A program made the position numbers and the translations under genes. DNA of 64,000 nucleotides from the NCBI GenBank assembly GCA_016124795.1, contig WGNB01000028.1:62001-126000 (forward strand), given 5' to 3'. The stretch comes from Rhodopseudomonas sp. GTDB lineage: Bacteria; Pseudomonadota; Alphaproteobacteria; Rhizobiales; Xanthobacteraceae. The notes under the pieces were generated by a model, which saw nothing but the letters and a program-made list of their open reading frames with translations, was not told where the DNA came from and searched no databases. Within the stretch, counting starts at the first letter, position 1. The number at the start of each line of letters is the position of its first letter. This document shows positions 47,212 through 55,674 of the stretch, in pieces.

Positions 47212-48125
47212 TGATGACGAATAACAACAAATCGATGGACTGGGACAAGCTGAAGGTGTTCCACGCCGCCGCTGAAGCCGGCTCCTTCACCCATGCCGGC
47301 GAACGGCTCGGGCTGTCGCAATCGGCGGTGTCGCGTCAGGTCTCGGCGCTCGAGGGCGATCTCAACGTCTCGCTGTTCCACCGTCATGCCCGTGGCCTGA
47401 TCCTGACCGAACAGGGCGAACTGCTGTACCGCACCGCGCATGAAGTGTTCATGAAGCTGGAAGCGGCGCGCACCAAGCTGACCGACTCGCGCGAACGGCC
47501 GAACGGCGAACTGAAAGTCTCGACCACGCCCGGTATCGGCGTGCACTGGCTGACGCCGCGGCTCGGCGAGTTCCTCGATCTCTATCCCGATATCCAGATC
47601 ACGCTGATCACCACCGACGAAGAACTCGATCTGGCGATGCGCGAGGCCGACGTCGCGATCCGGCTGCGCCAGCCGACGCAACCGGACCTGATCCAGCGCA
47701 AGCTGTTCTCGGTGCATTTCCACGCTTACGCCTCGCCGGATTATCTCAAGCGTTTCGGCACGCCGTCGTCGCACGACGAACTCGACAAGCACCGTATCAT
47801 CCTGCTCGGCGGCGCGGTGCCGGCGCACTTCGCCAACCGGCGCTGGCTTCTGGAAGTCAGCCGTGATGCCAAGAATGCGCGCGTGCCGGCGCTGTCGATC
47901 AACAACGTGCTCGGCCTGCTGCGCGCCTGCCAACGCGGCTTGGGCGTCGCCATGCTGCCGGATTATCTGGTCGAGGAAAACGGCGGACTGGTTCAGCTGT
48001 TCGGCGAAGCCGACACGCTCGCGCTCGACGCTTATTTCGTCTACCCGGAAGAACTCAAATCGGTGGCGCGTATTCAGGTGTTCCGCGACTTCCTGGTCGC
48101 CAATGCGCAGCGCTGGCATTTCTAA
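47211..48125 (+). CDS. LysR-family transcriptional regulator
   Basis: This 304-residue regulator has the N-terminal winged helix (L-K-V-F-H-A-A-A-E-A-G-S-F-T-H-A-G, L-S-Q-S-A-V-S-R-Q-V-S-A-L-E) and a LysR substrate-binding domain with G-I-G-V-H-W-L-T-P-R-L. It is encoded directly after trxB (1-bp overlap). This trxB-LysR pair is a usual arrangement in Rhizobiales. The effector is unknown; an alternative start is the second ATG at 47214. Confidence 0.95.
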
Positions 48126-48205
48126 TACAAAGTGCCAGCGCGGCCGATGTCGCGAAACAGCGCGGCAAAATGCCGCCGCCAATTAATAACACCCCGATAT
48201 AGCCG

Positions 48206-48421
48206 TTATGCGGCCCATTGCCGGCCCACCATCGTCGGTCGATGAGGGGCCCGCGAAGCGGTTTGCGATTTGGCATGGCTGACATGAGCGTCGGCCCATT
48301 GCTCAGCACGCTGAGGACTTTCATAGTCAGGGCTCGCTGATCGACGGATGTATATCCTCCCAGAGTCGCCGACGATCAGCATGTTCCCCTCTGGAATAGT
48401 TGTCGGCCCCCACGCCGACAT
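48206..48421 (-). CDS. Possible small protein, 71 residues
   Basis: A minus-strand frame from the ATG at 48421 encodes 71 residues, with M-L-I-V-G-D-S-G-R-I-Y-I-R-R and H-V-S-H-A-K-S-Q-T. The first half has a beta-strand look. No ribosome binding site is obvious and no family is recognised. It could equally be the antisense of a plus-strand RNA ending at the terminator at 48429-48458. Confidence 0.3.
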   Translation of the reverse strand: MSAWGPTTIPEGNMLIVGDSGRIYIRRSASPDYESPQRAEQWADAHVSHAKSQTASRAPHRPTMVGRQWAA

Positions 48422-48428
48422 ACTGCAA

Positions 48429-48458
48429 CCGGGCCCCTTGCGGGGCTCGGTTTTTTTT
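48429..48458 (+). terminator. Intrinsic terminator, plus strand
   Basis: CCGGGCCCC and GGGGCTCGG form a 9-bp stem (one G-U pair) with loop TTGC or similar, followed by eight Ts (48451-48458). It lies 304 bp after the LysR stop, so it either ends that transcript with a long 3' UTR or ends a separate RNA. Confidence 0.75.
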
Positions 48459-48505
48459 GGGCCCGGCTCATTCCGGTACTTCGCCTTTAAAGCCCGGCGC
48501 AACAT

Positions 48506-49591
48506 TCAGAATTTGCGATAGTGATAAGTGCTGTCGTCGCGTATCGCCGCCAGTTTTTCGAGCGCGTCATGGTGCGGCGACAGATGACAAACCGGATCGG
48601 CAAGACGCGCATCGCCGGCGATCAGGAAAGCCTGACAACGGCAGCCGCCGAAATCCTTGCCCTTCAGCGCGCAGCTCCTGCAAGGTTCCTGCATCCAGTC
48701 GGTGCCGCGAAAGGCCATGAAAGCCGGCGAGCCGTGCCAGATTTCGGATAGCGAACGGTCGCGCACGTTCCAGAACTCAAGACCGGGAATAACTTCGGCG
48801 GCGTGACAGGGCAGCACGCGGCCCGATGGCGTGACGTTCAGGGACCGACGGCCCCAGCCGCCGACACACGGTTTCGGATAGCGGGCATAATAATCCGGCA
48901 CCACCGCGTCGATGACGATATCGCCGCAATGACTTTGCCGCAGCCGCTCGACGGCGATAAGCGCCGTGTCGACCTGTTGCCGCGACGGCATCAATGCGGC
49001 GCGGTTCTTCAAGGCCCAGCCGTAATATTGCACATGCGCGATTTCGACGCGGCTGGCGCCGAGGGCCAACGCCTGTTCGACCATCGACCCGATGCGGTCG
49101 ATGTTGGCGCGATGCACCACGACATTGACGGTGAGCGGCAAACCGAGGTTCACGACGTCGGCGGCCAGCGCACGCTTGCGGGCAAAGGCGCCCGAATAAC
49201 CGGCGATCAGATCGGCCGACGCCGCGTCGGAATCCTGGATCGAGACCTGGACATGATCGAGACCGGCATCGGCCAGCCGCGTCAATCCCTCCGACGTCAA
49301 ACCGACCGCCGAAGTAATCAGATTGCTGTAAAGGCCGGCGTCCCGCGCGGCCGCGATGATCTCCGGCAGATCCCGCCGCGCCGCCGGCTCACCGCCCGAC
49401 AGATGCACCTGCAACACGCCAAGCCCGGCCGCTTCGGCAAAGACACGCGCCCAGGTCGCGGTGTCGAGTTCGTCCGACCGTTTGTCGAGCTCAAGCGGAT
49501 TGGAGCAATAAGGACAGCCGAGCGGACAACGATGGGTCAATTCGGCAAGCAAGCCGAGCGGCGCGAAAGCGGCGCGCGGCGCGTCCATCAC
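48506..49591 (-). CDS. pqqE: PQQ biosynthesis radical SAM protein PqqE
   Basis: This 361-residue radical SAM enzyme has the cluster ligands C22-x3-C26-x2-C29 ([11 protein letters not shown]) and a C-terminal SPASM region with further Cys ([16 protein letters not shown]). It crosslinks Glu and Tyr of PqqA with the help of PqqD. It is the last gene of pqqABCDE; its start overlaps the pqqD stop by 4 bp. Confidence 0.97.
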   Translation of the reverse strand: MMDAPRAAFAPLGLLAELTHRCPLGCPYCSNPLELDKRSDELDTATWARVFAEAAGLGVLQVHLSGGEPAARRDLPEIIAAARDAGLYSNLITSAVGLTSEGLTRLADAGLDHVQVSIQDSDAASADLIAGYSGAFARKRALAADVVNLGLPLTVNVVVHRANIDRIGSMVEQALALGASRVEIAHVQYYGWALKNRAALMPSRQQVDTALIAVERLRQSHCGDIVIDAVVPDYYARYPKPCVGGWGRRSLNVTPSGRVLPCHAAEVIPGLEFWNVRDRSLSEIWHGSPAFMAFRGTDWMQEPCRSCALKGKDFGGCRCQAFLIAGDARLADPVCHLSPHHDALEKLAAIRDDSTYHYRKF

Positions 49592-49884
49592 CCGAACTCC
49601 AGCAGCTTCTTGTCGGCAAGACCGGCCAGCAAGGCCGCAACATCGGTACGGATGCGGTCGCGCGGCGCGCCGGCAAAAGTCCGGACCAGATCGTCGACGA
49701 TTTCGGCCAGCGTCGTCGCGCCGGTGCAGCGCTTGAGAATCTCATGCGCGACCGGATCGGCCTTGAACACCCGCTCCGGCGCCAGCAGCACCCAGCCGCC
49801 CTGCGCTTCGTTATGTGTCAGACGAACGCCACGCGGCAGGCGCGGCTTGGCATCGTCGGAGATCGAAACCGGCGCCGCGTTCAT
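49588..49884 (-). CDS. pqqD: PQQ biosynthesis chaperone PqqD
   Basis: This 98-residue protein has the PqqD fold, a winged-helix RiPP recognition element, with [11 protein letters not shown], the W-V-L-L-A-P-E-R-V strand pair and L-A-E-I-V-D-D-L. It binds the PqqA peptide and presents it to PqqE. The ATG at 49884 overlaps the pqqC stop (A-T-G-A type), so translation is coupled. PqqD is separate from PqqE and PqqC here, not fused. Confidence 0.95.
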   Translation of the reverse strand: MNAAPVSISDDAKPRLPRGVRLTHNEAQGGWVLLAPERVFKADPVAHEILKRCTGATTLAEIVDDLVRTFAGAPRDRIRTDVAALLAGLADKKLLEFG

Positions 49885-50615
49885 CACGTTACATCCGGCA
49901 CGAAGGCGCCCGGCGGCACGAGGCCAGGCGACACATAGGCATAAGCCAGCGCGTCGAGCATCGACCACAGCACGCCGCATTTGAATTCCAGCGCCGCCAG
50001 CACCGCCTGCTGATCCTGCGGCGAACGGGCATGGCGCTTGACGTAGTCGAGCGCGAAATCCGAGTCGCGCCGTGCCTGAGGCGGCCGCTTGTCGAAATAG
50101 CTCAGCGTCTCCGGCGTCACAAAATCGTAGTGCGACAGCATCCCGGCCATGCGCTCGCCGATAATCACCGGCGAGAATAACTCGGTCAGCGACGAGGCGA
50201 TAGCTTCGAGCAGGGTCTTGTCGCGCACGAAATGAACATAGGCCTCGACCGCGAAGCGCGTGCCGGGCAACAGGCCCTTGAGCGAAGTGACGTAGTCGCG
50301 GTCGAGGCCGAGCCCGTCGGTCAGCTTCAGCCAGCGCGCGATGCCGCCGTCGCCGTCGTGCTCTCCGTCATGATCGACCAGCCGCGACCGCCATTCGCGC
50401 CGCACCGAAGCATCGTCGCAACGCGCGATCAGGCTGGCGTCCTTGAGCGGGATCGAGGCCTGATAATAATAACGGTTGAGCGCCCAGGCCTGAACCTGGC
50501 CCTTGCTGCATTGACCGCCATGCAGCATGGCGTGAAACGGATGCAGCCGATGATAACGCCGCGCGCCGATGTCGCGCAGCGCCGCTTCCAGTTCATCGGG
50601 CGTGAGAAGCTTCAC
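49884..50615 (-). CDS. pqqC: Pyrroloquinoline-quinone synthase PqqC
   Basis: This 243-residue protein is the all-helical, heme-oxygenase-like PqqC. Typical segments are R-Y-H-x-L-H-P-F-H, the stretch G-x-C-S-K-G-Q-V-Q-A-W-A-L-N-R-Y-Y-Y-Q and F-A-V-E-A-Y-V-H-F-V. It catalyses the last step, the oxygen-dependent ring closure and eight-electron oxidation of AHQQ to PQQ. It overlaps pqqB and pqqD by a few bases. Confidence 0.97.
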   Translation of the reverse strand: MKLLTPDELEAALRDIGARRYHRLHPFHAMLHGGQCSKGQVQAWALNRYYYQASIPLKDASLIARCDDASVRREWRSRLVDHDGEHDGDGGIARWLKLTDGLGLDRDYVTSLKGLLPGTRFAVEAYVHFVRDKTLLEAIASSLTELFSPVIIGERMAGMLSHYDFVTPETLSYFDKRPPQARRDSDFALDYVKRHARSPQDQQAVLAALEFKCGVLWSMLDALAYAYVSPGLVPPGAFVPDVT

Positions 50616-51559
50616 AACACGATCTCCATGCCGTCATAAGCGACTTCCCAACCGGCGGCTTCGACGCGCGCGCGCTCCGGCGAACCGTCGATCAGCATTG
50701 GATTGGTATTGTTGATATGGATGAAGATGCGCCGGCAATGCGATCTGGTGGCGGCGGTCAACCCGGCCAGCGACTGCAAGGTGCCGTCATCGCCACCGAC
50801 CGGCATATGGCCCATGCGGCGGCCGGTCTTGGCGCCGGTGCCGGCGCGCAGCATTTCGTCGTCGGTGAACAGCGTGCCGTCGAACAGCAGGACATCGGCG
50901 CGGGCGAAGCGGTCCCGCATCGCATCGTTGATCGCGGCCGCGCCCGGCACGAACACCAGCCGCGCACCGTCGCGTTGCATGTCGACGCCGACCGTGTCGG
51001 CGCTCTCGACGCCGATGCGCGGGTCGTCGCCTTCGAGATAAAGCGGCGCCTTGCCGGGCACGGTGAACAGGCTGGCGGTGACGCCGCCGGCCAGTTCGAT
51101 CGTGTCGCCCGGCACAATCGCGCGGCGCGTCATGGCGGTCATCGCTCCGAACATGGCATTGCCGGCAACCGCAGCATGGCTTTCCGGCGTGGCGTAAAGC
51201 GTGAACGGCGTGTTCTCACGGACATGAACAAGCCCCGCGATCTGATCGATCTCGGCCCCGGTCAGCAGCACCGCGTCGATCGGGCTGCCGCGCAGGTGAT
51301 TCGCTGCGGCGCCGGTCCGGGGATGCAAAGCCGGCGTGGCGCGAATCTGCTGGCCGAGGTCAGGCGCGGCGTTCAGCAGGGTCCAGCGGACCGCGCCATC
51401 AGGCCCCGCGCCGCCGGACACCGCGACGCTGGTCTGTGTGCGCGGACGCACCCGCCCGTCGCCGGCCCAGGCCAGTTGGCAGACCGGGCAACGGCAATTC
51501 CATTGCGGAAACGCGCCGCCGGCCGCCGAACCGAGCACCAGCGCGGTCAGACGCCCCAT
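50612..51559 (-). CDS. pqqB: PQQ biosynthesis protein PqqB
   Basis: This 315-residue protein has the metallo-beta-lactamase-like PqqB fold. The N-terminal S-A-A-G-G-A-F-P-Q-W-N-C-x-C-x-x-C carries the additional zinc site of PqqB, and V-L-L-T-G-A-E-I-D-Q-I-A-G-L resembles the metal-binding strand of the family. It hydroxylates the Glu-Tyr intermediate. It follows pqqA after 31 bp and overlaps pqqC by 4 bp. Confidence 0.96.
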   Translation of the reverse strand: MGRLTALVLGSAAGGAFPQWNCRCPVCQLAWAGDGRVRPRTQTSVAVSGGAGPDGAVRWTLLNAAPDLGQQIRATPALHPRTGAAANHLRGSPIDAVLLTGAEIDQIAGLVHVRENTPFTLYATPESHAAVAGNAMFGAMTAMTRRAIVPGDTIELAGGVTASLFTVPGKAPLYLEGDDPRIGVESADTVGVDMQRDGARLVFVPGAAAINDAMRDRFARADVLLFDGTLFTDDEMLRAGTGAKTGRRMGHMPVGGDDGTLQSLAGLTAATRSHCRRIFIHINNTNPMLIDGSPERARVEAAGWEVAYDGMEIVL

Positions 51560-51590
51560 CGGCCGAGGCCGTCAGGCCAAAGCGCGCGAA

Positions 51591-51668
51591 TCAGAATTCG
51601 GCCGGCAGATAGCCGTTGATTTCCAGGCCGATGCAGATTTCGACGAGCGTCGGGGTGGTCCAGAGCAT
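51591..51668 (-). CDS. pqqA: PQQ precursor peptide PqqA
   Basis: A 25-residue peptide starting M-L-W-T-T-P-T and containing E16-I-N-G-Y20, the Glu and Tyr that PqqE joins to form the PQQ skeleton. The spacing E-x3-Y and the leading W-T/K-P are family hallmarks. A strong ribosome binding site (GGGAGAG) precedes the ATG. It heads the pqqABCDE operon. Confidence 0.95.
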   Translation of the reverse strand: MLWTTPTLVEICIGLEINGYLPAEF

Positions 51669-52128
51669 GGTGTCTCTCCCTGTGCGCCGCGCTGGGTTGA
51701 ACCTTATTCCCGGGACCCGGCCAGTCCACCGTGAGGTCCGGCACATTGGTTGAAACCGGGGTATTTCTTGTGCGGCTCGCGCATAAGTTTAGCGGCTGGG
51801 TGCGGGGCCGCAAGAGGGGAAAACGGCGCGGCGCGGCCACGACCGCCGCCTCCGCTGCGGTCGCCGGCCCCGTTCCGCCAGCCCCCTGCGAAGGCCGCCG
51901 ACGATCACGCGATTGTCATTGCTGAACCCGATCGGTTCCCGGCGGCCATAACCGCGACACCCTGACACGGCGCGCGGACGGAAAACGTCAATCCGGCGTC
52001 CCGGACCGGATCCGCGTCGGCAAATTGATGCTGGGCCGCAAGGCTTTCACGACGATCGCCGGAATGCATTGGTTAACGACGGCGCCAGCCGACTGCCAAA
52101 AATGGTGCTTTCGGAACCGGGCAAATTA

Positions 52129-52140
52129 GTCACATGTGAC
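52129..52140. promoter_or_regulatory. Perfect palindrome, operator candidate
   Basis: GTCACATGTGAC is a perfect 12-bp palindrome, with an additional GTCAC half-site 5 bp downstream (52145-52149). It lies 113 bp before the GTG of the L,D-transpeptidase gene. The regulator is unknown; CRP-like factors bind GTGA-N6-TCAC, which is related, but the spacing here is different. Confidence 0.4.
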
Positions 52141-52212
52141 AAGCGTCACACCGTCGACGTTGTAAAAAACGTAACGTATACGGGTCTATCGGGTAATGTG
52201 GCGCTCAATGAC

Positions 52213-52230
52213 AAGGGGCCAACGCCCCTT
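52213..52230 (+). other. Leader hairpin before the L,D-transpeptidase gene
   Basis: AAGGGGC and GCCCCTT pair perfectly with loop CAAC, 10 bp before the GGGAG ribosome binding site. It may stabilise the mRNA 5' end or affect translation. Confidence 0.45.
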
Positions 52231-52252
52231 CAGCATATTGGGAGACTTCGCG

Positions 52253-54481
52253 GTGAAAGTCGTTCGATTTAACCGTCTGTTGGCGTCCACCGCCCTCGGA
52301 CTGGTCCTTGTTATGTCGGCTCATGCGGCCCAGGCTCAGCAAGCACAGGGTGCGAGCGGTCAGGACGTGCAGGTCGTCGTGCCGTCTTCCGACAACGTGC
52401 CGCCGCCGGCCGCCAAGGACGCGAATGCCGCCGCACCGGCCGCCACGCCGGCTCCCACCGCCGCTGCTGAACCCGCCAAGACCGAAACACCCGCCGCCAC
52501 CGCCGCAGCACCGGCTGCCGCCGAGCCGGCCAAAGCGGCTGAACCGGTCAAGACCGCCGAGCCGGCGGCCAAGCCCGCCGAACCGACCGTGACCGCCGAA
52601 CCGGCCAAACCGGCCGCCGCGCCCGAGCCGGCCAAGATGGCCGAACCGGCAACCCCGGCTCCGGCCGCCGCGCCTGAAAAGGCTGCCGCTGCGCCTGCCG
52701 CCCCCGCCCCGGAAAAGGCCGCCGCCGCGCCCGCCCCGGCTCCGGTCTCCGCCACCGCCGACAATGCCGTCGCCGACAAGCTGCGCGAACTGGTGACCGG
52801 CAAGGCGCTCGACCGCGCCGTCGACCGCAAGGCCGAACGGACTGGCGTGCAGGCCTACTACAAGGCCCACGATTACGCCCCGGTCTGGGTGCATGATGGC
52901 GCCGTCACCGCCCGCGCCAAGGCGGTCATGGCGACTCTCGGCAAGGCCGCCGACGTCGGCCTCGACCCGACCGACTACCCGACCCCGGATTTCGCCGCCG
53001 CCACCACCGCCGACGCACTGGCCGCCGCCGAACTGAAGCTGACCGCCAGCGCGCTGACCTATGCCCGCGAGGCGCAGATCGGCCGCATCCACTACACCCG
53101 CGTGAGCGGCGACATCTCGTTCAAGCTCGAGCCGCAGGATCCGGCCAAGGTGCTGGCGAAACTCGCCACCGCCGAGGACGCCGGCAAGACGCTCGACGGC
53201 TACAACCCGCAGATCGCCGAGTTCAAGGCGCTGCGCGAGAAGCTCGCCGAACTGCGCGCCGGCAAGGCCGAGGCCGCCAAGCCGGAAGCGGAAAAGGAAG
53301 CCCCGACGGTTCGCATCGCCAGCGGCCCGATCATGCGCCCCGGCCTCAAGGATGCCCGCGTCGTTCAGTTGCGCCAGCGCCTCAAGATTGAAGGCGACAA
53401 GGACAGCAAGACCTACGACGAAGCCGTGGTCGAAGCGGTCAAGGCGTTCCAGACCCAGGCCGACCTCGACGCCGACGGCAATGTCGGTCCGGCGACGCTG
53501 GCCGCGCTCAACGGCGAAAAGCACGAGGCGCGCCGCGCCGCCGCCAATCCGATCGACACCGTGATCGTCAACATGGAACGGTGGCGCTGGTATCCGCGCG
53601 ACCTCGGCAATCCGCACGTCATCGTCAATATCCCGGACTACACCCTGTCGCTGTACAACAACAACAAGGTCTACTGGCACACCAAGATCGTGGTCGGTAA
53701 GCCGGGCAAGGCGACGCCGCTGATCAGCGCCGAGATGAAGTTCATCACGGTCAACCCGACCTGGAACGTGCCGCCGTCGATCATCGAGAAGGAATACCTG
53801 CCGGCCTTGCAGCAGGACCCGAACGCGCTCGACCGCATCGGCCTGAAGCTGACCCAGGACGCCAACGGCATCGTCCACATCCAGCAGCCGCCGGGCGCCG
53901 GCAACGCGCTCGGCCGCATCCGCTTCAACTTCCCGAACAAGTTCCTGGTCTACCAGCACGACACGCCGGACAAGTATCTGTTCAAGAAGGAAAAGCGCGC
54001 TTACAGCCACGGCTGCATGCGGGTTCTGAACCCCTTCACCTACGGCGAGAAGCTGCTGTCGCTGGCCTTGCCGGAAGGGCACTACACCCAGGCCAAGCTG
54101 GAAAGCATGGTCGGCAACAGCGAGATCAACATCAACTTCCCGAAGCCGCTCTGGGTCCATCTGACCTATCAGACCGCCTTCGTCGACGAGAACGGCAAGC
54201 TGCAATTCCGTGACGACATCTACGGCACCGACGCCAAGATGATCGGCATCCTCAAGGGCAGCGATCGCAAGGTCGCCGACCTGGCGATCGAACGGCCGCC
54301 GAACCAGTCGTCCAAGCCGGTGCGCATGCCGGTCGGGATGTACGGCGGCGATCGCAACTACTCGAGCGGCCCGAACTTCTTCGAGATGCTGTTCGGCGGC
54401 GGTCGGACCTCGGAAGTCGACAACTCGTCCCGCTCGCTGGGACCGCGTTACGGCCGCGATGGCCGGCTGGTGACCCGCTAA
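52253..54481 (+). CDS. L,D-transpeptidase (YcbB-like, YkuD domain) with Pro/Ala-rich linker
   Basis: A 742-residue exported protein from the GTG at 52253 (GGGAG 8 bp upstream). Order: signal peptide (about 1-28); a 150-residue low-complexity region of Ala, Pro, Glu, Lys and Thr; a scaffold domain; a peptidoglycan-binding type-1 domain near 350-420; a YkuD catalytic domain with S-H-G-C588-M-R (catalytic Cys); and a basic C-terminus. It forms 3-3 crosslinks in peptidoglycan or attaches proteins to it. The linker is longer than usual and may span the periplasm. The gene is monocistronic, with a strong terminator. Confidence 0.93.
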   Translation: MKVVRFNRLLASTALGLVLVMSAHAAQAQQAQGASGQDVQVVVPSSDNVPPPAAKDANAAAPAATPAPTAAAEPAKTETPAATAAAPAAAEPAKAAEPVKTAEPAAKPAEPTVTAEPAKPAAAPEPAKMAEPATPAPAAAPEKAAAAPAAPAPEKAAAAPAPAPVSATADNAVADKLRELVTGKALDRAVDRKAERTGVQAYYKAHDYAPVWVHDGAVTARAKAVMATLGKAADVGLDPTDYPTPDFAAATTADALAAAELKLTASALTYAREAQIGRIHYTRVSGDISFKLEPQDPAKVLAKLATAEDAGKTLDGYNPQIAEFKALREKLAELRAGKAEAAKPEAEKEAPTVRIASGPIMRPGLKDARVVQLRQRLKIEGDKDSKTYDEAVVEAVKAFQTQADLDADGNVGPATLAALNGEKHEARRAAANPIDTVIVNMERWRWYPRDLGNPHVIVNIPDYTLSLYNNNKVYWHTKIVVGKPGKATPLISAEMKFITVNPTWNVPPSIIEKEYLPALQQDPNALDRIGLKLTQDANGIVHIQQPPGAGNALGRIRFNFPNKFLVYQHDTPDKYLFKKEKRAYSHGCMRVLNPFTYGEKLLSLALPEGHYTQAKLESMVGNSEININFPKPLWVHLTYQTAFVDENGKLQFRDDIYGTDAKMIGILKGSDRKVADLAIERPPNQSSKPVRMPVGMYGGDRNYSSGPNFFEMLFGGGRTSEVDNSSRSLGPRYGRDGRLVTR

Positions 54482-54511
54482 GTCGCCCGGCTCAAACAAG
54501 CCTACGACAGA

Positions 54512-54540
54512 CGCCGGCGAAGCAATTCGCCGGCGTTTTT
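54512..54540 (+). terminator. Intrinsic terminator of the L,D-transpeptidase gene
   Basis: CGCCGGCGAA and TTCGCCGGCG form a perfect 10-bp stem with loop GCAA, followed by TTTTT. It starts 31 bp after the stop codon. Confidence 0.9.
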
Positions 54541-54642
54541 GCGTCTGGTGCCGCGATCGAGAAAAACGCGCCACGGCCATCGCGGCGGCGTTCTTGCCGC
54601 CGAACCGGATATGGCTGGGATCGAAAATGGGGGGGTGGAATC

Positions 54643-54719
54643 TGGTACAGCTGGGTGGGCTCGAACCACCGACCTCTGGTTCCACAGACCAGCGCTCTAA
54701 CCAACTGAGCTACAGCTGC
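54643..54719 (-). tRNA. tRNA-His (GUG)
   Basis: The 77-nt cloverleaf has acceptor GCAGCTG/CAGCTGT, anticodon stem CTGGT/ACCAG and loop CTGTGGA (anticodon GUG), T-arm GGTGG-TTCGAGC-CCACC and an encoded CCA. Unlike most bacterial tRNA-His, there is no G at position -1 (the base there is T), position 73 is A rather than C, and the first pair is G1-U72. This matches the deviating tRNA-His known in part of the alphaproteobacteria. Confidence 0.93.
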
Positions 54720-54873
54720 ACGGGTTCCCGGCCATCTGGCCGAGCGAGCCGGAACCTAGAAGCCGCCCCCCTCTTTGGCAAGCATTTTGGCCGGCGAATT
54801 TGAAAAAGCCTTTGGGACTGGGAACTTGTGGGGGAAGGCCACCCGCAAAGGCGCTCGGGCGCGAACCGGCCGA

Positions 54874-54903
54874 CAAAAAAGCCCAGGCGCGACGCCCGGG
54901 CTT
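54874..54903 (-). terminator. Intrinsic terminator of the first phasin gene
   Basis: On the minus strand AAGCCCGGGCG and CGCCTGGGCTT form an 11-bp stem (one mismatch) around TCG, followed by six Ts. It lies 87 bp after the stop of the phasin gene at 54990. Confidence 0.85.
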
Positions 54904-54989
54904 GGTCATGAGGCTTGGCCATGAAGCTTGGCCATGGGCCACGGCCATGAGGGCCGTGGCGTAGTCGCCATCAAAGGCCTTGAGGGCCT

Positions 54990-55517
54990 TTAGGCCGCCT
55001 TGCCGAAGCTGGCGAACTTTTCCTTGATCGGTTCGGCGGTCTCGGTCGCGACCTTCTGGGCGTGCTCGGTCAATTCCTTGGCCTGGGCGGTCAGGGTATC
55101 GAACTGGCTGCGCATGAAGGCGGTGGTCTTCTCGACCACTTCCGAATAGGTCTTGGCCGCCAGCAGTTCGCCCATCAGATCGAAGGCGGCGTTCGAATTG
55201 GCGCGCGCGGTCTCGACGACCTTCAGACCGTAGCCCGAGCAGCCCTTCGACGCGGTCGAATAGGTTTCTTCCAGCGTCTCGGTGGCCTCTTCGGCCTGGC
55301 TCTTCATCTTTTCGTAGCCGTCCTTGAACTGGGCGATGGTCTTTTCGGCGAGTTCGCGGAACGCCGGCGGCACTTCCATGGTCGGCACTTCGAACTTCGG
55401 CATCTCGAACTTGGGCATTTCGAATTTCGGCATTTCGAACTTGGATTCGCTCGGCACGACCGCGACTTTCGGCTTGGCTTTCGGGGTCGGCGTGGTGGTG
55501 GTCTGGGCTTCGGACAT
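54990..55517 (-). CDS. Phasin family protein with K-F-E-M-P repeats
   Basis: This 175-residue protein has an N-terminal Thr/Pro/Lys-rich segment, four tandem repeats K-F-E-(M/V)-P (about residues 27-46), and a helical phasin_2 domain (about 50-165) with F-R-E-L-A-E-K-T-I-A-Q-F-K-D-G-Y. Phasins coat polyhydroxyalkanoate granules. AAGGA before the ATG at 55517 supports that start over the frame extension. TGC-rich motifs upstream and a second phasin gene 250 bp away suggest PHA-linked control. Confidence 0.9.
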   Translation of the reverse strand: MSEAQTTTTPTPKAKPKVAVVPSESKFEMPKFEMPKFEMPKFEVPTMEVPPAFRELAEKTIAQFKDGYEKMKSQAEEATETLEETYSTASKGCSGYGLKVVETARANSNAAFDLMGELLAAKTYSEVVEKTTAFMRSQFDTLTAQAKELTEHAQKVATETAEPIKEKFASFGKAA

Positions 55518-55650
55518 GACAATCATCCTTGGGTTGAGGACGGTCTCCGGCTCAAGGCGAGCCGCCGCCCTCGGTTGATCGGCCCGCTCCTGATGGGTGG
55601 CTCCCATTATGCGGAAGCGTAAATTCAATATAATACAATTTTGGTGCGAT

Positions 55651-55674
55651 GCAATAAAAATATTGCACTGCACA
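55651..55674. promoter_or_regulatory. TGC-rich inverted repeat upstream of the phasin gene
   Basis: TGCAATA and TATTGCA form a perfect 7-bp inverted repeat around AAAA (55651-55668), followed by CTGCAC. The site is 134 bp upstream of the phasin start and resembles TGC-rich PhaR binding sites. Similar motifs occur at 8392-8444. Confidence 0.45.

Larger units (their letters stand above)
48126..48505. other. Spacer between LysR and pqqE
   Basis: The 380-bp spacer holds an intrinsic terminator on the plus strand (48429-48458) and a weakly supported small frame on the minus strand (48206-48421), both listed separately. No RNA gene could be identified with confidence. Confidence 0.5.
51669..52252. 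other. Divergent intergenic region, pqq operon / L,D-transpeptidase
   Basis: No gene was found in these 584 bp. The left part should hold the pqqA promoter (minus strand). The right part, from about 52120, carries a perfect 12-bp palindrome, a further GTCAC half-site and a leader hairpin before the L,D-transpeptidase gene. Confidence 0.6.

Noticed and set aside
52069-52272. Small plus-strand frame before the L,D-transpeptidase gene
   Set aside because: It overlaps the palindrome, leader hairpin and ribosome binding site of the following gene and has no own ribosome binding site.
52205-54685. Very long minus-strand frame across the L,D-transpeptidase gene and into the tRNA
   Set aside because: It overlaps a tRNA gene and a clear exported enzyme, and its composition (Gly/Arg-rich repeats) is the complement of the Pro/Ala-rich linker.
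55380-55445. Regular short repeats that could suggest a CRISPR-like array
   Set aside because: They are the in-frame K-F-E-M-P codons of a phasin gene; there are no unique spacers.
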